From Acephala macrosclerotiorum (taxonomy: Eukaryota; Ascomycota; Leotiomycetes; Helotiales; Mollisiaceae), in the NCBI GenBank assembly GCA_014904845.1, contig MU119338.1, forward strand, positions 1-64,000: a stretch of 64,000 nt of DNA, written 5' to 3'. Position numbers and translations under genes: made by a program. The stretch's first letter is position 1. Each line of letters opens with the position of its first letter. Positions 33,644 through 44,964 of the stretch are shown here, one piece after another. The notes under the pieces were generated by a model, which saw only the letters and a program-made list of their open reading frames with translations, was not told the origin of the DNA and searched no databases.

Positions 33644-35400
33644 TCAAGTATCCAACATCACGTCCGGATCTGGAAGTGTACCATTCACAAGTTACGCATC
33701 AATAGCATTCGTTGTCTCTCCTTTCAAGAAGTATGACGCATGCCATCGCCATTCCACGTCAGCAGCACCACGTTCTGAATTTGTTCCTTCAAGCTCTGGG
33801 CCCAAACCAATGAACACTCAGGGTCGTGAACGGAGCTGACCATTAAGATAGGCACCGAGTTCTTAACGTTCATAAAGCGTGGAGGGTTGATGAGAGGGAC
33901 AGGCCAGCCAACGCAAGCAACTTGCAGCTGGTATGTCTGAGAGGCGCCTTTGGTGCTGGGTGCGATGAGTGAAGCGAGCTGTTGCTTGTATTTCACTTTA
34001 GCAAGCGTGTCTGCGCTGGTGTGGAACTACTAGAGGAGGTGTAAGTCAGCAACTGCTCTTTGAAGGATGTCTTAGGTGAATGTCTCGAGAGAGACATCAT
34101 CAGACATTTAAAATTAGAAAGGGAGTGTGTCTCCTTTTTACGTACATCCAGGAATGCAATTGCAATTCCAGCGCAGTCATCAGAAAGCTGGCTGTTGTAC
34201 ACCGGCATCGAGAAAAATGTTGCATTACCAACGAGTAATTCAACAATAGCTTCAGCCAAAGTTGGCCAGTTCAAGTGAGAAGTTGACTTCGTTGGGGGGT
34301 TAACTTGGACACGAGCCATATTTGAAGTTGAAAGAGAATGTCCTCAGCGGTCACGTCTGGTCAGCAGCCTGAGCTAGATTCTAGACAACTAGGTGCTAGA
34401 ATTGGTTCAGAAGCTACTTGTGCGATCAGACTGTCCCACACAGGTGGTAAATCCTGGCCATAGAGTGCGCAGGTTGAGTTTCTGAAACTTATCAGCGATC
34501 AATCTCGACTGTTAAAGGTCACACTCACGCGGTACACCACGCAACAAATCGTTCGAACACACCTTGAGCAGTGGTTCCTTCCGCTGTGAACATGTTTATT
34601 AGGGTGGTCACGTGTTTAATGTTATATATATCCTCATCTCACCACTAGACAGGAAGACATCATGAACACACACTTTACACCCACACCATAGCCTTTGCCT
34701 GTGATAATGTTTGTCTGACTGCGAATGGTCGAGGTTTCCGTTTATAACCAGAGCTCGAAAGTTGTCTAGGAATAATCCCGCGTACTGAGTTCCTAGCCGG
34801 CTTCCATATGAGAACCCCGCAAAGCTCAGCTTGCCATCATCCAAAGCTAGACGTAAGGCGTCTATGTCCTGAGTGGCACTAGTAGTATCGATATATCCCA
34901 GTAACGGCCCCGTGAGATTCAAGCAACTCTGTCCAATAGCTTTATTCCGAGCGACCATCTTATAAAACTCCTCCTCGGTAGATGGGAACCAGGTCGGTCT
35001 CTCGTTCCAAAGTGCAGGATCACATTTGATAGGCGAGCTGATACTGACACCTCGCGGATCCAGACCGATCAAGCCGAAATGTTTAAGGAGTGTAGGAGTA
35101 AAATACTCTCTAGTACCATCGGCCGTCCGATTGATCCACACAACAGAAGAAGCACCTGGACCCCCGAAATTAAGGAAAAGATCTCTAATTCTGTGTTTAG
35201 GATCTGCCGATTTGAGACTCGTCATTCCAAGGCTGATATTTTCTTCACGTGGTCAGCCCGTTGAGAGAGACTACATGTTCCGCATGACAGCCCAGGGGGT
35301 CAGTGGTAGAACACTTACCCCAAACCAAGCCATAAGCTGGGGATGTTGCAATTGAGGGATAAAGGAACAGTCCAAACAACGCAAGTAGCTGAAGTACTTC
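33644..35400 (-). pseudogene. TAP-type secreted serine hydrolase (tripeptidyl-aminopeptidase-like), broken
   Basis: Fragments appear in the right order on the minus strand: a signal-peptide-like stretch LQLLALFGLFLYPSIATSPA (about 35400) without a usable ATG; ISLGMTSLKSADPKHRIRDL, then LFLNFGGPGASS; the nucleophile region FAGFSYGSRLGTQYAGLF (Ser of GFSYGS); ENWPTLAEA-like text near 34270 (read NWPTLAEAIVELL); and a TAP C-terminal piece NPPRFMNVKNSVPILMVSS with the HDPE and GMRHTS segments carrying candidate Asp and His. These lie in several frames. The end shows a frameshift after RHTS and an in-frame TAA before LVNGTLPDPDVMLDT. Some breaks may be introns (one good GT-AG at about 34480), but not all. 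Nonfunctional. Confidence 0.7.
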
Positions 35401-36245
35401 CGTGTTGAGCTGCGAATGTGTGTATCGGGAAAAGAGTGAATGCGGGGCTACCTTGTTCCCTGAAAGAACTCAATTGCGAGATGAAAAGCTTAAAAGACAG
35501 TTACCCGTGGAGATTGCATTCCGCATCGAGTATATACAGTACGAGTATTAAACGAAAACCGCAGGTGATGGTTCTAGCTGAATTTTTGGCGAAGCTGAAA
35601 TGCGCCTTCAATGATTATAAGCGGCCATCTTACCGGGGGCGAAAGAAGTTCGAACAGCGATAATGCAAATCAGGGGACACAAAATTTTTTTACGACTTAG
35701 TATGGGAGATTGGTAGAGAGCAAAACTTTTAAAAGTGGAGGACAGACCAGGGAAGTTCAAGTGACAATGCGTTGCGTTTTGCTTGGCTGAAATCAAAAGT
35801 TGTTTATCGAGCCATTTGGCCGATTCTTGTCTTTGGGCAAGAATTCTCGTTACATCGAGTCTGACCATGATCTTGATATTATCATATTATATTGTGTTGC
35901 TTCTACAGAAAGAGCAGTTCCGGAAGCGCATGCTTCCCAGATCAGCCGCATCCAGCGCCTTGCGCCTACCACAAATTACAAAGAAGTACAAATTAAACAA
36001 ACTCTGATCTGAAATAAAGGCGCGCAAATCCTCGAGACGTTCGGTTCCAATGCTTCTCATACAAGAGCGCTCAGGATGAACAATTTTCCCCGTATCTCAT
36101 CTCATCTTGCCCCACGTCGTCTCGCCGTCCCTTGTTGACGCACCAAGGCCGTTCCGTCTCCGGCATCTCTCGGCTCGGTTCACAGCTTGACCTAGCTGAG
36201 AGAAAACTTCATGCATCCTATTCCATCAACCCAAGCACGTCACTT
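35401..36245. other. Intergenic, no gene seen
   Basis: Lies between the hydrolase pseudogene and the next minus-strand gene. Confidence 0.35.
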
Positions 36246-37319
36246 TCATCCATCGCCACTCTCAGTCAGGTCCGCTAACCTGGGCGGCGCCAAGCTTTCG
36301 TCCTTCAGCGACAGCTTCGCCAGATCAATGCTCTCCTGTGACCGATCGTAGACCGAGTACAGAACTTGGAGCCAGTGATCCAGTATCTCATCTACCATCT
36401 TCATGTGCTTCTCGTCGCCACCGGTCACATGAGCATCGTACAGCTTCTGCCTCACTTGCTGTTGAACCGTCTCATAGACTTCGATCATGAGCATGATCTG
36501 TAGTCCAGATGCCCGTTCCACCGTTTCTGCTGGGTGATGACAGTAGAGCGCTGAAGCTAGTTCGTTCGTCAACAGATCAGCGCAGATCTTGAGGCCGATG
36601 TTGTGGTCTATCTCAGCTACGACTTCCTCGTATGCCTTAGTCACGTGGGGCGGGGTCGCTCCTGCCTTTTGAAGAGGGAACATCCGGATTTTTTCCTTCT
36701 CTTCCGTTGGTGACGTGAGGGAAGTTGGAGATTCAGATCCGACCAGAGTGTCTGCGTCGGAATAGGACATCGAATGTCTGGGTCGAGGTTTCTGATCTTC
36801 CTTGGCCACGTCGCGAAGACTGAACTGGCATTTAATCTTTCTAAGTCTGTGGGGCGGATGCTTCGGAATTTCTGCTTCGCAAAAAGGGGTAAAGGCTCGA
36901 GGTGGTAGTTGTGATTGATACTCTTCAGCAAGATCCATCGCCCTGTCGCATCGATGAATCAAGGAGTTTCTTTCCAGTTGCCCAATCGATGTCACAGGGG
37001 TCTTTGCACGTATCCTCCTCCGCGCTGGGGTGGCTGGTGGTTCATCGCGCACTTCGACAGTAGAATACATGCTGAGTGAAGAATCCGAGGAATTGGAATG
37101 GTGATTGTCGAGCAGAAATCCGACGTGAGGTTTGGTTTTGGTGCTCGTCCCATCTTGGTGGATCGCAGTCCGACTATCCTCGTGTTCGTTAAATACCGAC
37201 AAGCAAGACTGCGCCCGCACCACATCAAGTATTTCAGCACAAGAATAAAGACTCTTGCGAAAACTTCGACGAGGACGTTTCTGAAGCCGTTTTCGCTCGT
37301 GAGTTTGCTTTGAAGCCAT
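36246..37319 (-). CDS. Conserved-looking hypothetical protein, basic N-terminus and helical C-terminus
   Basis: Single open frame of 357 aa from the ATG at 37319 (MASKQTHERKRLQKRPRRSF); an in-frame ATG at 37382 would add 21 residues. The first part is basic and disordered (KRLQKRPRRSFRK, PARRRIRAKTPV), compatible with nuclear localisation. The second part (about residues 240-340) is helical, with acidic and Leu/Ile-rich runs (TKAYEEVVAEIDHNIGLKIC, LMIEVYETVQQQVRQKLYD, DEILDHWLQVLYSVYDRSQ). There are no cysteine clusters and no transmembrane segment. I recognise no named domain. The open frame and its composition support a real gene. Confidence 0.65.
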   Translation of the reverse strand: MASKQTHERKRLQKRPRRSFRKSLYSCAEILDVVRAQSCLSVFNEHEDSRTAIHQDGTSTKTKPHVGFLLDNHHSNSSDSSLSMYSTVEVRDEPPATPARRRIRAKTPVTSIGQLERNSLIHRCDRAMDLAEEYQSQLPPRAFTPFCEAEIPKHPPHRLRKIKCQFSLRDVAKEDQKPRPRHSMSYSDADTLVGSESPTSLTSPTEEKEKIRMFPLQKAGATPPHVTKAYEEVVAEIDHNIGLKICADLLTNELASALYCHHPAETVERASGLQIMLMIEVYETVQQQVRQKLYDAHVTGGDEKHMKMVDEILDHWLQVLYSVYDRSQESIDLAKLSLKDESLAPPRLADLTESGDG

Positions 37320-39627
37320 TGGAATTGCTGGATGTGACTGAGGGAAACCTCTCAGTAGGTACCGATATAATAATAGGGACATGGCTTCGATTCGCTTGGA
37401 GGTCGTATGACGTCGCAAACAGGGTTACCTCGCACCGAATATCTTCAACCGTATTCCTGCTTGCTTTTGTAGCAAACTTAGCTAATTAAGTAGGAAGTGA
37501 ACAAACGGAATCAAGTTGTTCATTATGTGTCAATGAGTCTTGCCTTCCAAAGTGCCAAGCTGCTTGAATATGACGGCGGTCAACCCATTATCTGGTGACA
37601 CCCAGGCGTTGATATCAACATTTTCAGCCACCTACTTTTCATGTACCACCAGGATTAGCTCTGAATAAGCCATCGCCTTTTTTCGAGTTCTGCATGGAGT
37701 CCCATGCAAATACTTTATCTTCTAAGGATTGTCGCGACACCCTCACGATGCAGAGCTGATGCATCCAGCTGCAGTCGTGGTCAAACCCATGATCAGCGGG
37801 GTCCATTTCGTGGGTTCTTTGGTACAGAAGGCTCGGTGAGGGGCTCAGGAGCGAGATGGAGGGGTGATCTTGGGATGCAGCCATGTCGTGCAGAGAAGAT
37901 AAGGTGTTCCAGGTGTCGGTGGCGTATGCTGACAGCGAAGAGAAGCAGGCATAAAAGCAGGTTGGCCTTAGTCAAGATAACGTCAGGCTTGATTGGGCCT
38001 AGCACCCAAGGCCTGATTTTCGTCGCATCAACGTCGACATCTCACGATCACAAGCTTTGTCACACCCGAGAACAGCACATTGTGCGCAATCCGGTTCGTG
38101 CGAGAGTTAAGCATAAAACCCTTCTTAACGGTACCATTACCAAATGATGGGGATTGAGGGGTCGAGTGATCAATGTCCTTTCTGGTGGCGGACGGTACTT
38201 CTCATGTTCAGCCCACGACCTGATGATGGTCTGACATGAGCAACCCTCTCAAATGGCTTGTTCCGTCTGAACTCGGCTCTACCTGCATTCGCCAAGGCTT
38301 CGCGTTTGAGATTGTCTTCCATTATGTTCGAGACGGTGGCCGAAGGAATTCTGCATAGCATCACCAGATTCACCCCCTCGGATGTCTTTGGTGTGACTTC
38401 CGGAGCCGTTAACGGGCTTCCCCAACTTTGCAAAGCTGCAAGGCTGCGATGGCGATCTTTGGAGGCGGTTGTGGCTTGCTGCCGAGATTGTCAGATGCTC
38501 GCCGAATCCTGGTGCTGACCCCGCATCCTCTCATGCTTCAATTTTGTCTTGATTGGCTTTCGAATGAACAAGGCTATTTATTTGTTGTTTACACCCTTCT
38601 TTTGCTTGGCATTTAAGTCGGAAACGCACGCCCTTAGGTCAGGCTTTCCAGCTGGTGACAGTAAGATGTCTCTTGAAGTTACTTTAAGTCAGCTTGTTGA
38701 CCGCTACTCTTTAGCTGTGGCTGCCCACCCTCCTGTACTTAGGCGCATCAGGCTATCGCCAAGAAACAAAAGACTACTCAGAAAGCCATCATAGGGATTC
38801 TGACAGAAGCTGCCTCTACCTCCTGGTTCTAGGTCTCGAGGCGTCTGCATCTTTGTGTTGTCGGTCCTGTGGCTATTATCTGATGCGGGTGAGGATCGAA
38901 GGGGAAATGAGGAGGTTTTGAGGAAGTTTTGAGAATGTTGTCCAAAGTCTTTGTTTTTTGCATGTTCTTACGTGATTTGCATGACTATCAGAATCGCGGA
39001 CGCTGCGCCTTGCCCTCGATTGCGTTTAACAATGCTTCCATTGTCTCTTTCATCCCTTCCAATCACAGCTCAATATACATCTAAGATTGACTTTTCATGC
39101 AGTACTTGGCAGAATACTAGCGTCCTCGATTAGGATGTTTTAGTTTTCGTGCTTAAATGGGGTTTGATCCTCCCCGGAGTTCCGTAACCTTCACCCACCC
39201 TCAACTACCCCGCACCACACCCTTTCGGATTTTGGAGACGAATGTGGCGCCGTTTCAGGTGACGAAAATCCCCAATCCCCATCACCTCATGGGAAATGCG
39301 ATTTAGGATCAACTCTCGATGTAGAGATTCTTCCTCAAGCTCCTTTGCCTCAACATGTGGTAGCGACTTGCCCCACTATGGCACGTGGTAAGAAGCACCT
39401 GATTCGAGCCTCTTCCTCAATTTTGGACAAGTCCACAAGCATAAGAGTACCTCCGAGCAGCTTCATAGTGGTCTCTTCTTGTAACTCAAAAGTCTAGAGA
39501 GAAATCAGCGTAGCATATCGCTTTTTTTCTTGAGCCGACTTCGCGGGTGTTCCTGTGATTGTCAAACGGCTTTGGAGCAGATGACATGACTGGCTAAGTA
39601 TACATTCGTGAAGCTTTGTTTGATACC
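37320..39627. other. Long intergenic region
   Basis: About 2.3 kb. Several short open frames overlap on both strands but none shows a recognisable domain. A minus-strand frame of 81 codons (37639-37884, real ATG at 37884) is possible but unsupported. Confidence 0.35.
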
Positions 39628-40676
39628 CTAGAAAGCGCCTTTCCCAATCTCACTCTCCCATCCCCTTGCCCTCTCAAATCCATTTGAATAAGTCTTGAAG
39701 TCCATCATCGCTTGTTCTATTTCTGCCTTGGTATTCATGACAAAAGGCCCATAGCGAACAACTTTTTGATCCAAAGGCAGACCTGCAACAAGAACTATGA
39801 TTGAAATCAGAGAGTCAGCAAAGCCACCTTTCCCAGTGCATGAAGGACATTCAAAATTCGAAAATTACTCACCGAAATGCCCATTCTCCTTTGCAGAAGC
39901 CTCCACCTCAGCCGAAACAGTATCTCCCTCCTGCTCAAACACAACACAATGGAACTCCCAAACAGTCCTCTTACTCTCCCCAACCCCAAACCCCGTAACC
40001 CCACTCAATATATACGCAAACGCATTCCACCCCACCGGTAAGTCCTGCGTCAACCTCCCGCCCGGCATAATCTCTATATCCAAAAACCAAACAGACGTAT
40101 AAGCCAATTCCTTCATACTGTCAACCCCATGACTCTTTCCCGAAATAATCTTAACATGTACTTTCCCATTATCGATATCGATGAACGGGATTTCGGACGG
40201 TTGGAGGTCACGGTAACGTGGCTCGCATGTCTTCAGCTTCTGTGGAAGGTCGACCCACAGCTGCATACCGATATTGGGACTTCCGTCAGCATTCGGTCGA
40301 GGCATTTCAGAGTGCATGATTCCGCGGCCTGCGGTCATGAATTGGAGGCCACCGGTTTTGATTGTGCCTTTGTTTCCGGCGAAGTCTTCGTGGTCGATTT
40401 CTCCGTTGATGAGATAGGTGATTGTTTCTAGATTACTCGGGTCAATCTACAGATACCTATGGGGGGGGGGGGGGGGGGTTGGATCTGTTTACCTTGACCT
40501 CTGTGTGGATGATCTGGGAATCCAGCGAGTGAGGTTGAAGAAAAGTGATCGAGCATCAAAAAGGGCGAGAGTTCACGCAATTGAGGTCCACCAATTGAAC
40601 GCCGGATGCGTGCGCCAACCCCTTCGTTCTGCTCGATAGCTAGAAATACCTTATGGATACCACGAGGAGTTGCCAT
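39628..40676 (-). CDS. Pirin-family protein
   Basis: Three exons, join(39628..39782, 39873..40427, 40493..40676): 894 nt, 297 aa, intact. Pirins are metal-binding bicupins, nuclear cofactors or quercetinase-like enzymes. The N-terminal cupin carries the family block FLMLDHF, then [20 protein letters not shown] (both His of HPH), [10 protein letters not shown] and [15 protein letters not shown] (third His and Glu of the metal site). The C-terminal cupin follows ([17 protein letters not shown]) and the chain ends GKGAF. The length matches the family (about 290 aa). Intron 1 (40428..40492) contains an 18-base G/C homopolymer (40461-40478). The start [11 protein letters not shown] is in good context. 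Confidence 0.9.
40461..40478. repeat. G18 homopolymer inside the pirin intron
   Basis: Eighteen consecutive Gs on the plus strand (C on the coding strand) within a 65-bp intron, between the donor and the branch region. It is a potential quadruplex former and a likely site of length variation. Confidence 0.8.
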
Positions 40677-41109
40677 GGTCTGGGACTTTGGGAGCCGGCA
40701 GGATTCGATGGGAATAAAGTGTGGATGACTTGCGAGTATACACAAAAGTATAATTCTGATTGAGAGAATATTAGAAACAGTATGCGCCCAGAGAATGGCA
40801 GACCTGACACGAAAAGTTTCGCAACAAAAGGAGAGAATCAACACATCTCTTGGATATGATATAGCGAGTCACGTGCGACGAGCTACCGACCATTGGAAAG
40901 CAAAGGGGGCTTCTGACAAACCAGAGTCCAATCTTTGTCAGCAATGAGATTCATCAATCAGACTCAATATTCCTAATACAAACAACTCATTGAGAAATCT
41001 CGCCGTTGAACAAAGGCTCCCTACATGACGGCTCCTTGAAATGTCTCGGTGCGCTGGAAGAGCTTATCTTCATGTAGGAAGGGCAGTGTCCTGCAGGTAC
41101 GACTGCTGC
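40677..41109. other. Intergenic, no gene seen
   Basis: Promoter of the pirin gene and 3' flank of the HET gene. Confidence 0.35.
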
Positions 41110-43482
41110 TCAGCCGAGGGTAATCTCAGCCCACCTCTCCTCGTCGAGCGGCTCAAACGCTGCCTTCAATACCTTTCCCAGTCCCCTGCGCTCCCAAACA
41201 CACCTCTCCTTACAGTACTCAATGAGCATAACATGGTACAAATCCCAGTCGATGTCTTCGAGATTCTTTGGTATCGGATGAACCCATCTCGGACACTCAT
41301 AACCTGTGAAATTGCGTGCGTCCGAGAGGGCGATAAACTCGTGTACCTTGCCATCCTGCTTCTCGGCAAAAGATTCATCGACTACCACCGTACCATACCA
41401 GTCTCTCTCATGGTCGAGGACGTCTAATCTGGCTAGACCATTGCCTGGGCCTGGAAGGTCGTTGTTGAGCACGATGAAGAACTCGCGTTTCCAGGTCCAG
41501 AATTGCAGTATAGATTGATAGGAGTTCTTCCTCTCTCGGCTAACACGGACGCCAAACGGGTTGTGAGGGAGAGTGACCTTGAAGTCGGTTGGTGGCGAAG
41601 GTGGATCGAAGTGTTGGCGTCTGCGGTCGTAGGCGTAGACATCGTTCCTATTCTCCTTCATATTAACATCCCACTTACTCTCATAGCCTTTCCATCGTTC
41701 GACCACTTTCTGAGAACGCTCGGTATAATTCTCAGTGTAGCCTTGCCACAGGGGCTCAAGATCACCATTACTGTCACGGATGTACCACACGATCCAGGTG
41801 TGGTAAAGCAGCCAATCATGGAGATCCAGGAGGCATCCTTCTAAAACGTCGCTAGGGTAGTATACGGCGGATCCGTGACCCTTTTGGGAGTCACACTCCT
41901 GCCATCCACTCCAAGACCAGCTTGGGAACTCCTGATCTTCCCTCGGATTCCCAGGCCGTGGTTTCTTCCCTGATCTAGGCCGCCATAGTAACGCGAAATC
42001 GAAGTGACTACTCGGCAGCCCAAAAAAGAATCGAGCACACATGCGCTCCTCGATTATCCGCGTGACGCCATTGAAGGCTTCGAGAATGTCCCCTAGCCGT
42101 GTAAGAGTGCGCCCGGTGTACAACTCAACGCAGGTCATATAGAACCACATAGGACGGTCTTCCAGACCTTTCACGATACTGAGAGGGGACTTGCGCCAGT
42201 CAGATGACCAATTCGTGCTGGAGTAGTCGTAGTTGTTTTCGCGGCACTGTAGATATATTCTACCCTCGGCAAAGACGAGGCATCGGCGAGATAGGATACG
42301 CTCCTGGAAGGTCCAGCCTCGTTTACTCCAAACTGAAGACTCGATCACGCTCTCTGGAGAGCGAGAGACGAAAAGTTCTAAGTCTTTCTTCACTTCTTCC
42401 TTTTTCGGGCGGTCTCTCGTCTTTGCATGCATAGCCAATAACCCAGCATGGCTGTCTCCGTCGGCCGCACAGATTGTGAAATGTGCATTTCCGAAGATCA
42501 AGTCCGTCTTTTCGGCATTGTGCTTCCAAGAAATGAAACTGTCTTGCGCAATACACAAGGCATCGATCCAGATGTAGCGAATCCCCAATGAGAGCTTTTT
42601 CACCAGCTCAATGGCATCCTGAAGAGTGCGCGGAAGTTCCTTCTTCAAGACAAGACCATTGTCTTGACTTCTATCCATAATATTCGACAGAAAGGTTCGG
42701 TGGCTGCTTTCCTGATCCGTGCCCCATACATAGCTCAAGGCCGCATATGGTTCTGGGTGCCCGTTCTTTGTGAATTCGAGCCGACTCAAGCACATTCTTT
42801 CGACATCGACGACACAGAACCAAGTCTCACGCGCGAGATCATGAAGTGCCTTCGTGTCTTTTTCTTCGATTTGGGTGTATGCAATCTGATGCTTCTTTTC
42901 GCAGAGCTTGATCCAACTCCTGATCCACGCGAAAATGTCTAGGTTGTAGTCTTCCCTCAAGAAATCAATCTCCTCGTCGGACATGAGATTTGTAATTTTG
43001 TTTGGATGCGTCGGACTCTGCGATGGAATATACAGAAGATACAGGCTCTTCATGTCCTGTGTCTTGGAGCCATCGACTTTCGTAGTGGGACTCCAAGAGA
43101 TTCGGATTCGCCTTCGCCTCGAAGCAGTGTCATAGCGATTTGTTGAAGGAATCTGTTGGCCGTCTTTAACCCACTCAACCGTGCACTCAGTCTCATCTTT
43201 GACCTGTTCGTTGTCTATATCCGCTATAGATTTGTGGATGAGGCGACAGAGCGTGCAGCTACCATTGCGCTTAATTTTTCGCGTGAGCTTATGACAGAAG
43301 GTTGCAGTCGGGGTGGATTGGGATTGGCCTTGCTCTGATGCAGTTGATCCTTTGTCAGGGCCATACAAGAACCTCTCGGGGCTGATTCCGAGTCTCTCAC
43401 AATCTGAGCAGAGCTACACCGTATCAGCCAAGTCAGGACGGCGATCGCATATATCAAGGGCCGGGTGGAGAAGACTTGCCAT
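41110..43482 (-). pseudogene. HET-domain (heterokaryon incompatibility) protein gene with an early in-frame stop
   Basis: Intronless frame of about 790 codons. The natural ATG is at 43482 (MASLLHPALDICDRRPDLAD). Codon 23 is TAG (43414-43416), directly before LCSDCERLGI, a typical N-terminal Cys motif of the family; CAG to TAG would explain it. Below the stop the frame is open to 41110. HET blocks are clear: PYAALSYVWGTD, LPRTLQDAIELVKKLSLGIR, YIWIDALCIAQDS, the FGNAHFTICAADG segment and WSKRGWTFQERILSRRCLVF. The C-terminal half is the variable region. HET proteins trigger cell death on non-self fusion. Translation could restart at an internal Met about 107 codons downstream, which would still keep the HET core. 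It is probably a null allele. Confidence 0.75.
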
Positions 43483-44964
43483 AGTTCGGGAGCTGGAAGG
43501 TACCTTCTTTGACCAGAGGTGATACGCTGAGAGGCCCGAGATCAGTCGTTGATACAAACACATTTTGTCATTTTCATCGGTGAAATGTGAATTAGCAAGA
43601 ACTCAAATAAATAGAGATCTCATGGCGAGGCTCTGTGGTAATGAACAGGGCGATTCAATTAACGCGTGCGAACCTGTCTCTTCCATCCACGTATTGCGCA
43701 GCCCGCCCTGTTCGTATCAGCCACCCAGCCACAGAACCTCGTTGTCCAATTGTGATACATTCGCCGTGTGTGAACATTCTGGCGTTGGAAGTTCGAATAT
43801 TCTAGCCGCCTAAACATTCTGCGAAACGGAAGTCTGTACAACTAGCCGAAGTCTGTGTTCGACAACGGCACGCCCGAGTCCACGTCACCTTTGTGTCTTA
43901 ATGCCCCCCCGCGATCGACCGCAAGTGAGTCAACAAGGCTGATACCAATACGCCTGCGAGAGTAAAGAAATGATAGTAAACATCACGAACATAGAGGTCT
44001 AGTCATTAGGTCGCGAGGCGCCGAGAGAAATAAAAGAAAGAGAAACGGTGTGTGCGATAGGAATTTTCATTTTCAACCCTGCGGAACAGTGCAAGGCAAC
44101 AGTGTTGCGCCTTCCCCCTAAAAAGCGCTAGGAATACAAGATCATAACTAGCATTTAATTCAACACGAAAAAGAGGATTATCGGTAGAAGCGACTAGCTT
44201 TGACCACAAACTGTGACACAAGATATGCAAAGTAAATAACAAAAAGATAATATTTGTACAGATGCTTCTACAAGAATTAAACTCTCGTTGCTAAACATAT
44301 TTTTGCATCTTCAAGCCCTAATAGTCTACCTAGTGTTCGGAAAAATAAAACATTTGGGTCGGTCGCAGTCCCGGATGTATTGCGACCATCTCCACGCCAT
44401 CCGTCATGGAGCAGGTCCATTTCGTCGGTACAATCATTTTGGGGAAGTGGTCGAGGGTTCTCAACCAGAGCACGCCAATCTCAGCCTCGGTGAATTAGGA
44501 CTCACTGTATTGGCTCGATATGGAGTAAGGTTAGGAGAGATTTGTTGATCTGCCGACAGTACTTAAAAGATGAGCCGTACGAAGTTTGCAGAATAACCCG
44601 TCCGTTGCCACGTTGTACACACAACATAGAAATTGTTACGAGGGCACGGGATTTTCATGCCATTCCTACCCCGGATCGTCAAATTTGGTGAAAGGAGTAC
44701 ATTTGTGGACGTAATAATAGAAGGGTATCCATGAAGCAACGGGGGGCTGAGGTCATCCAGTACTGTTCTGAAGCCGTTCGCTCGCAACGTGCACCAAAGG
44801 AGACTAGCTCGTCGATCGTTTACCCCGAACTCGATTAACTCGCTCGGGTCGAGCTCGATCCTTGATCGAAGACCCTTGGCCTGATATTCCTAGATAGGGT
44901 TGAATGTGAGGGCTTGTCGAGATATGTACACCTCTTATTCCGGAAGACAAGCTGAAAGTCGAGC
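43483..44964. other. Intergenic region
   Basis: About 1.5 kb. No gene is supported on either strand. Confidence 0.35.

Noticed and set aside
37639..38005. Two overlapping minus-strand open frames, one starting MAASQDHPSISLLS
   Set aside because: No domain, no splice structure and no family resemblance; equally long shadow frames exist on the other strand.
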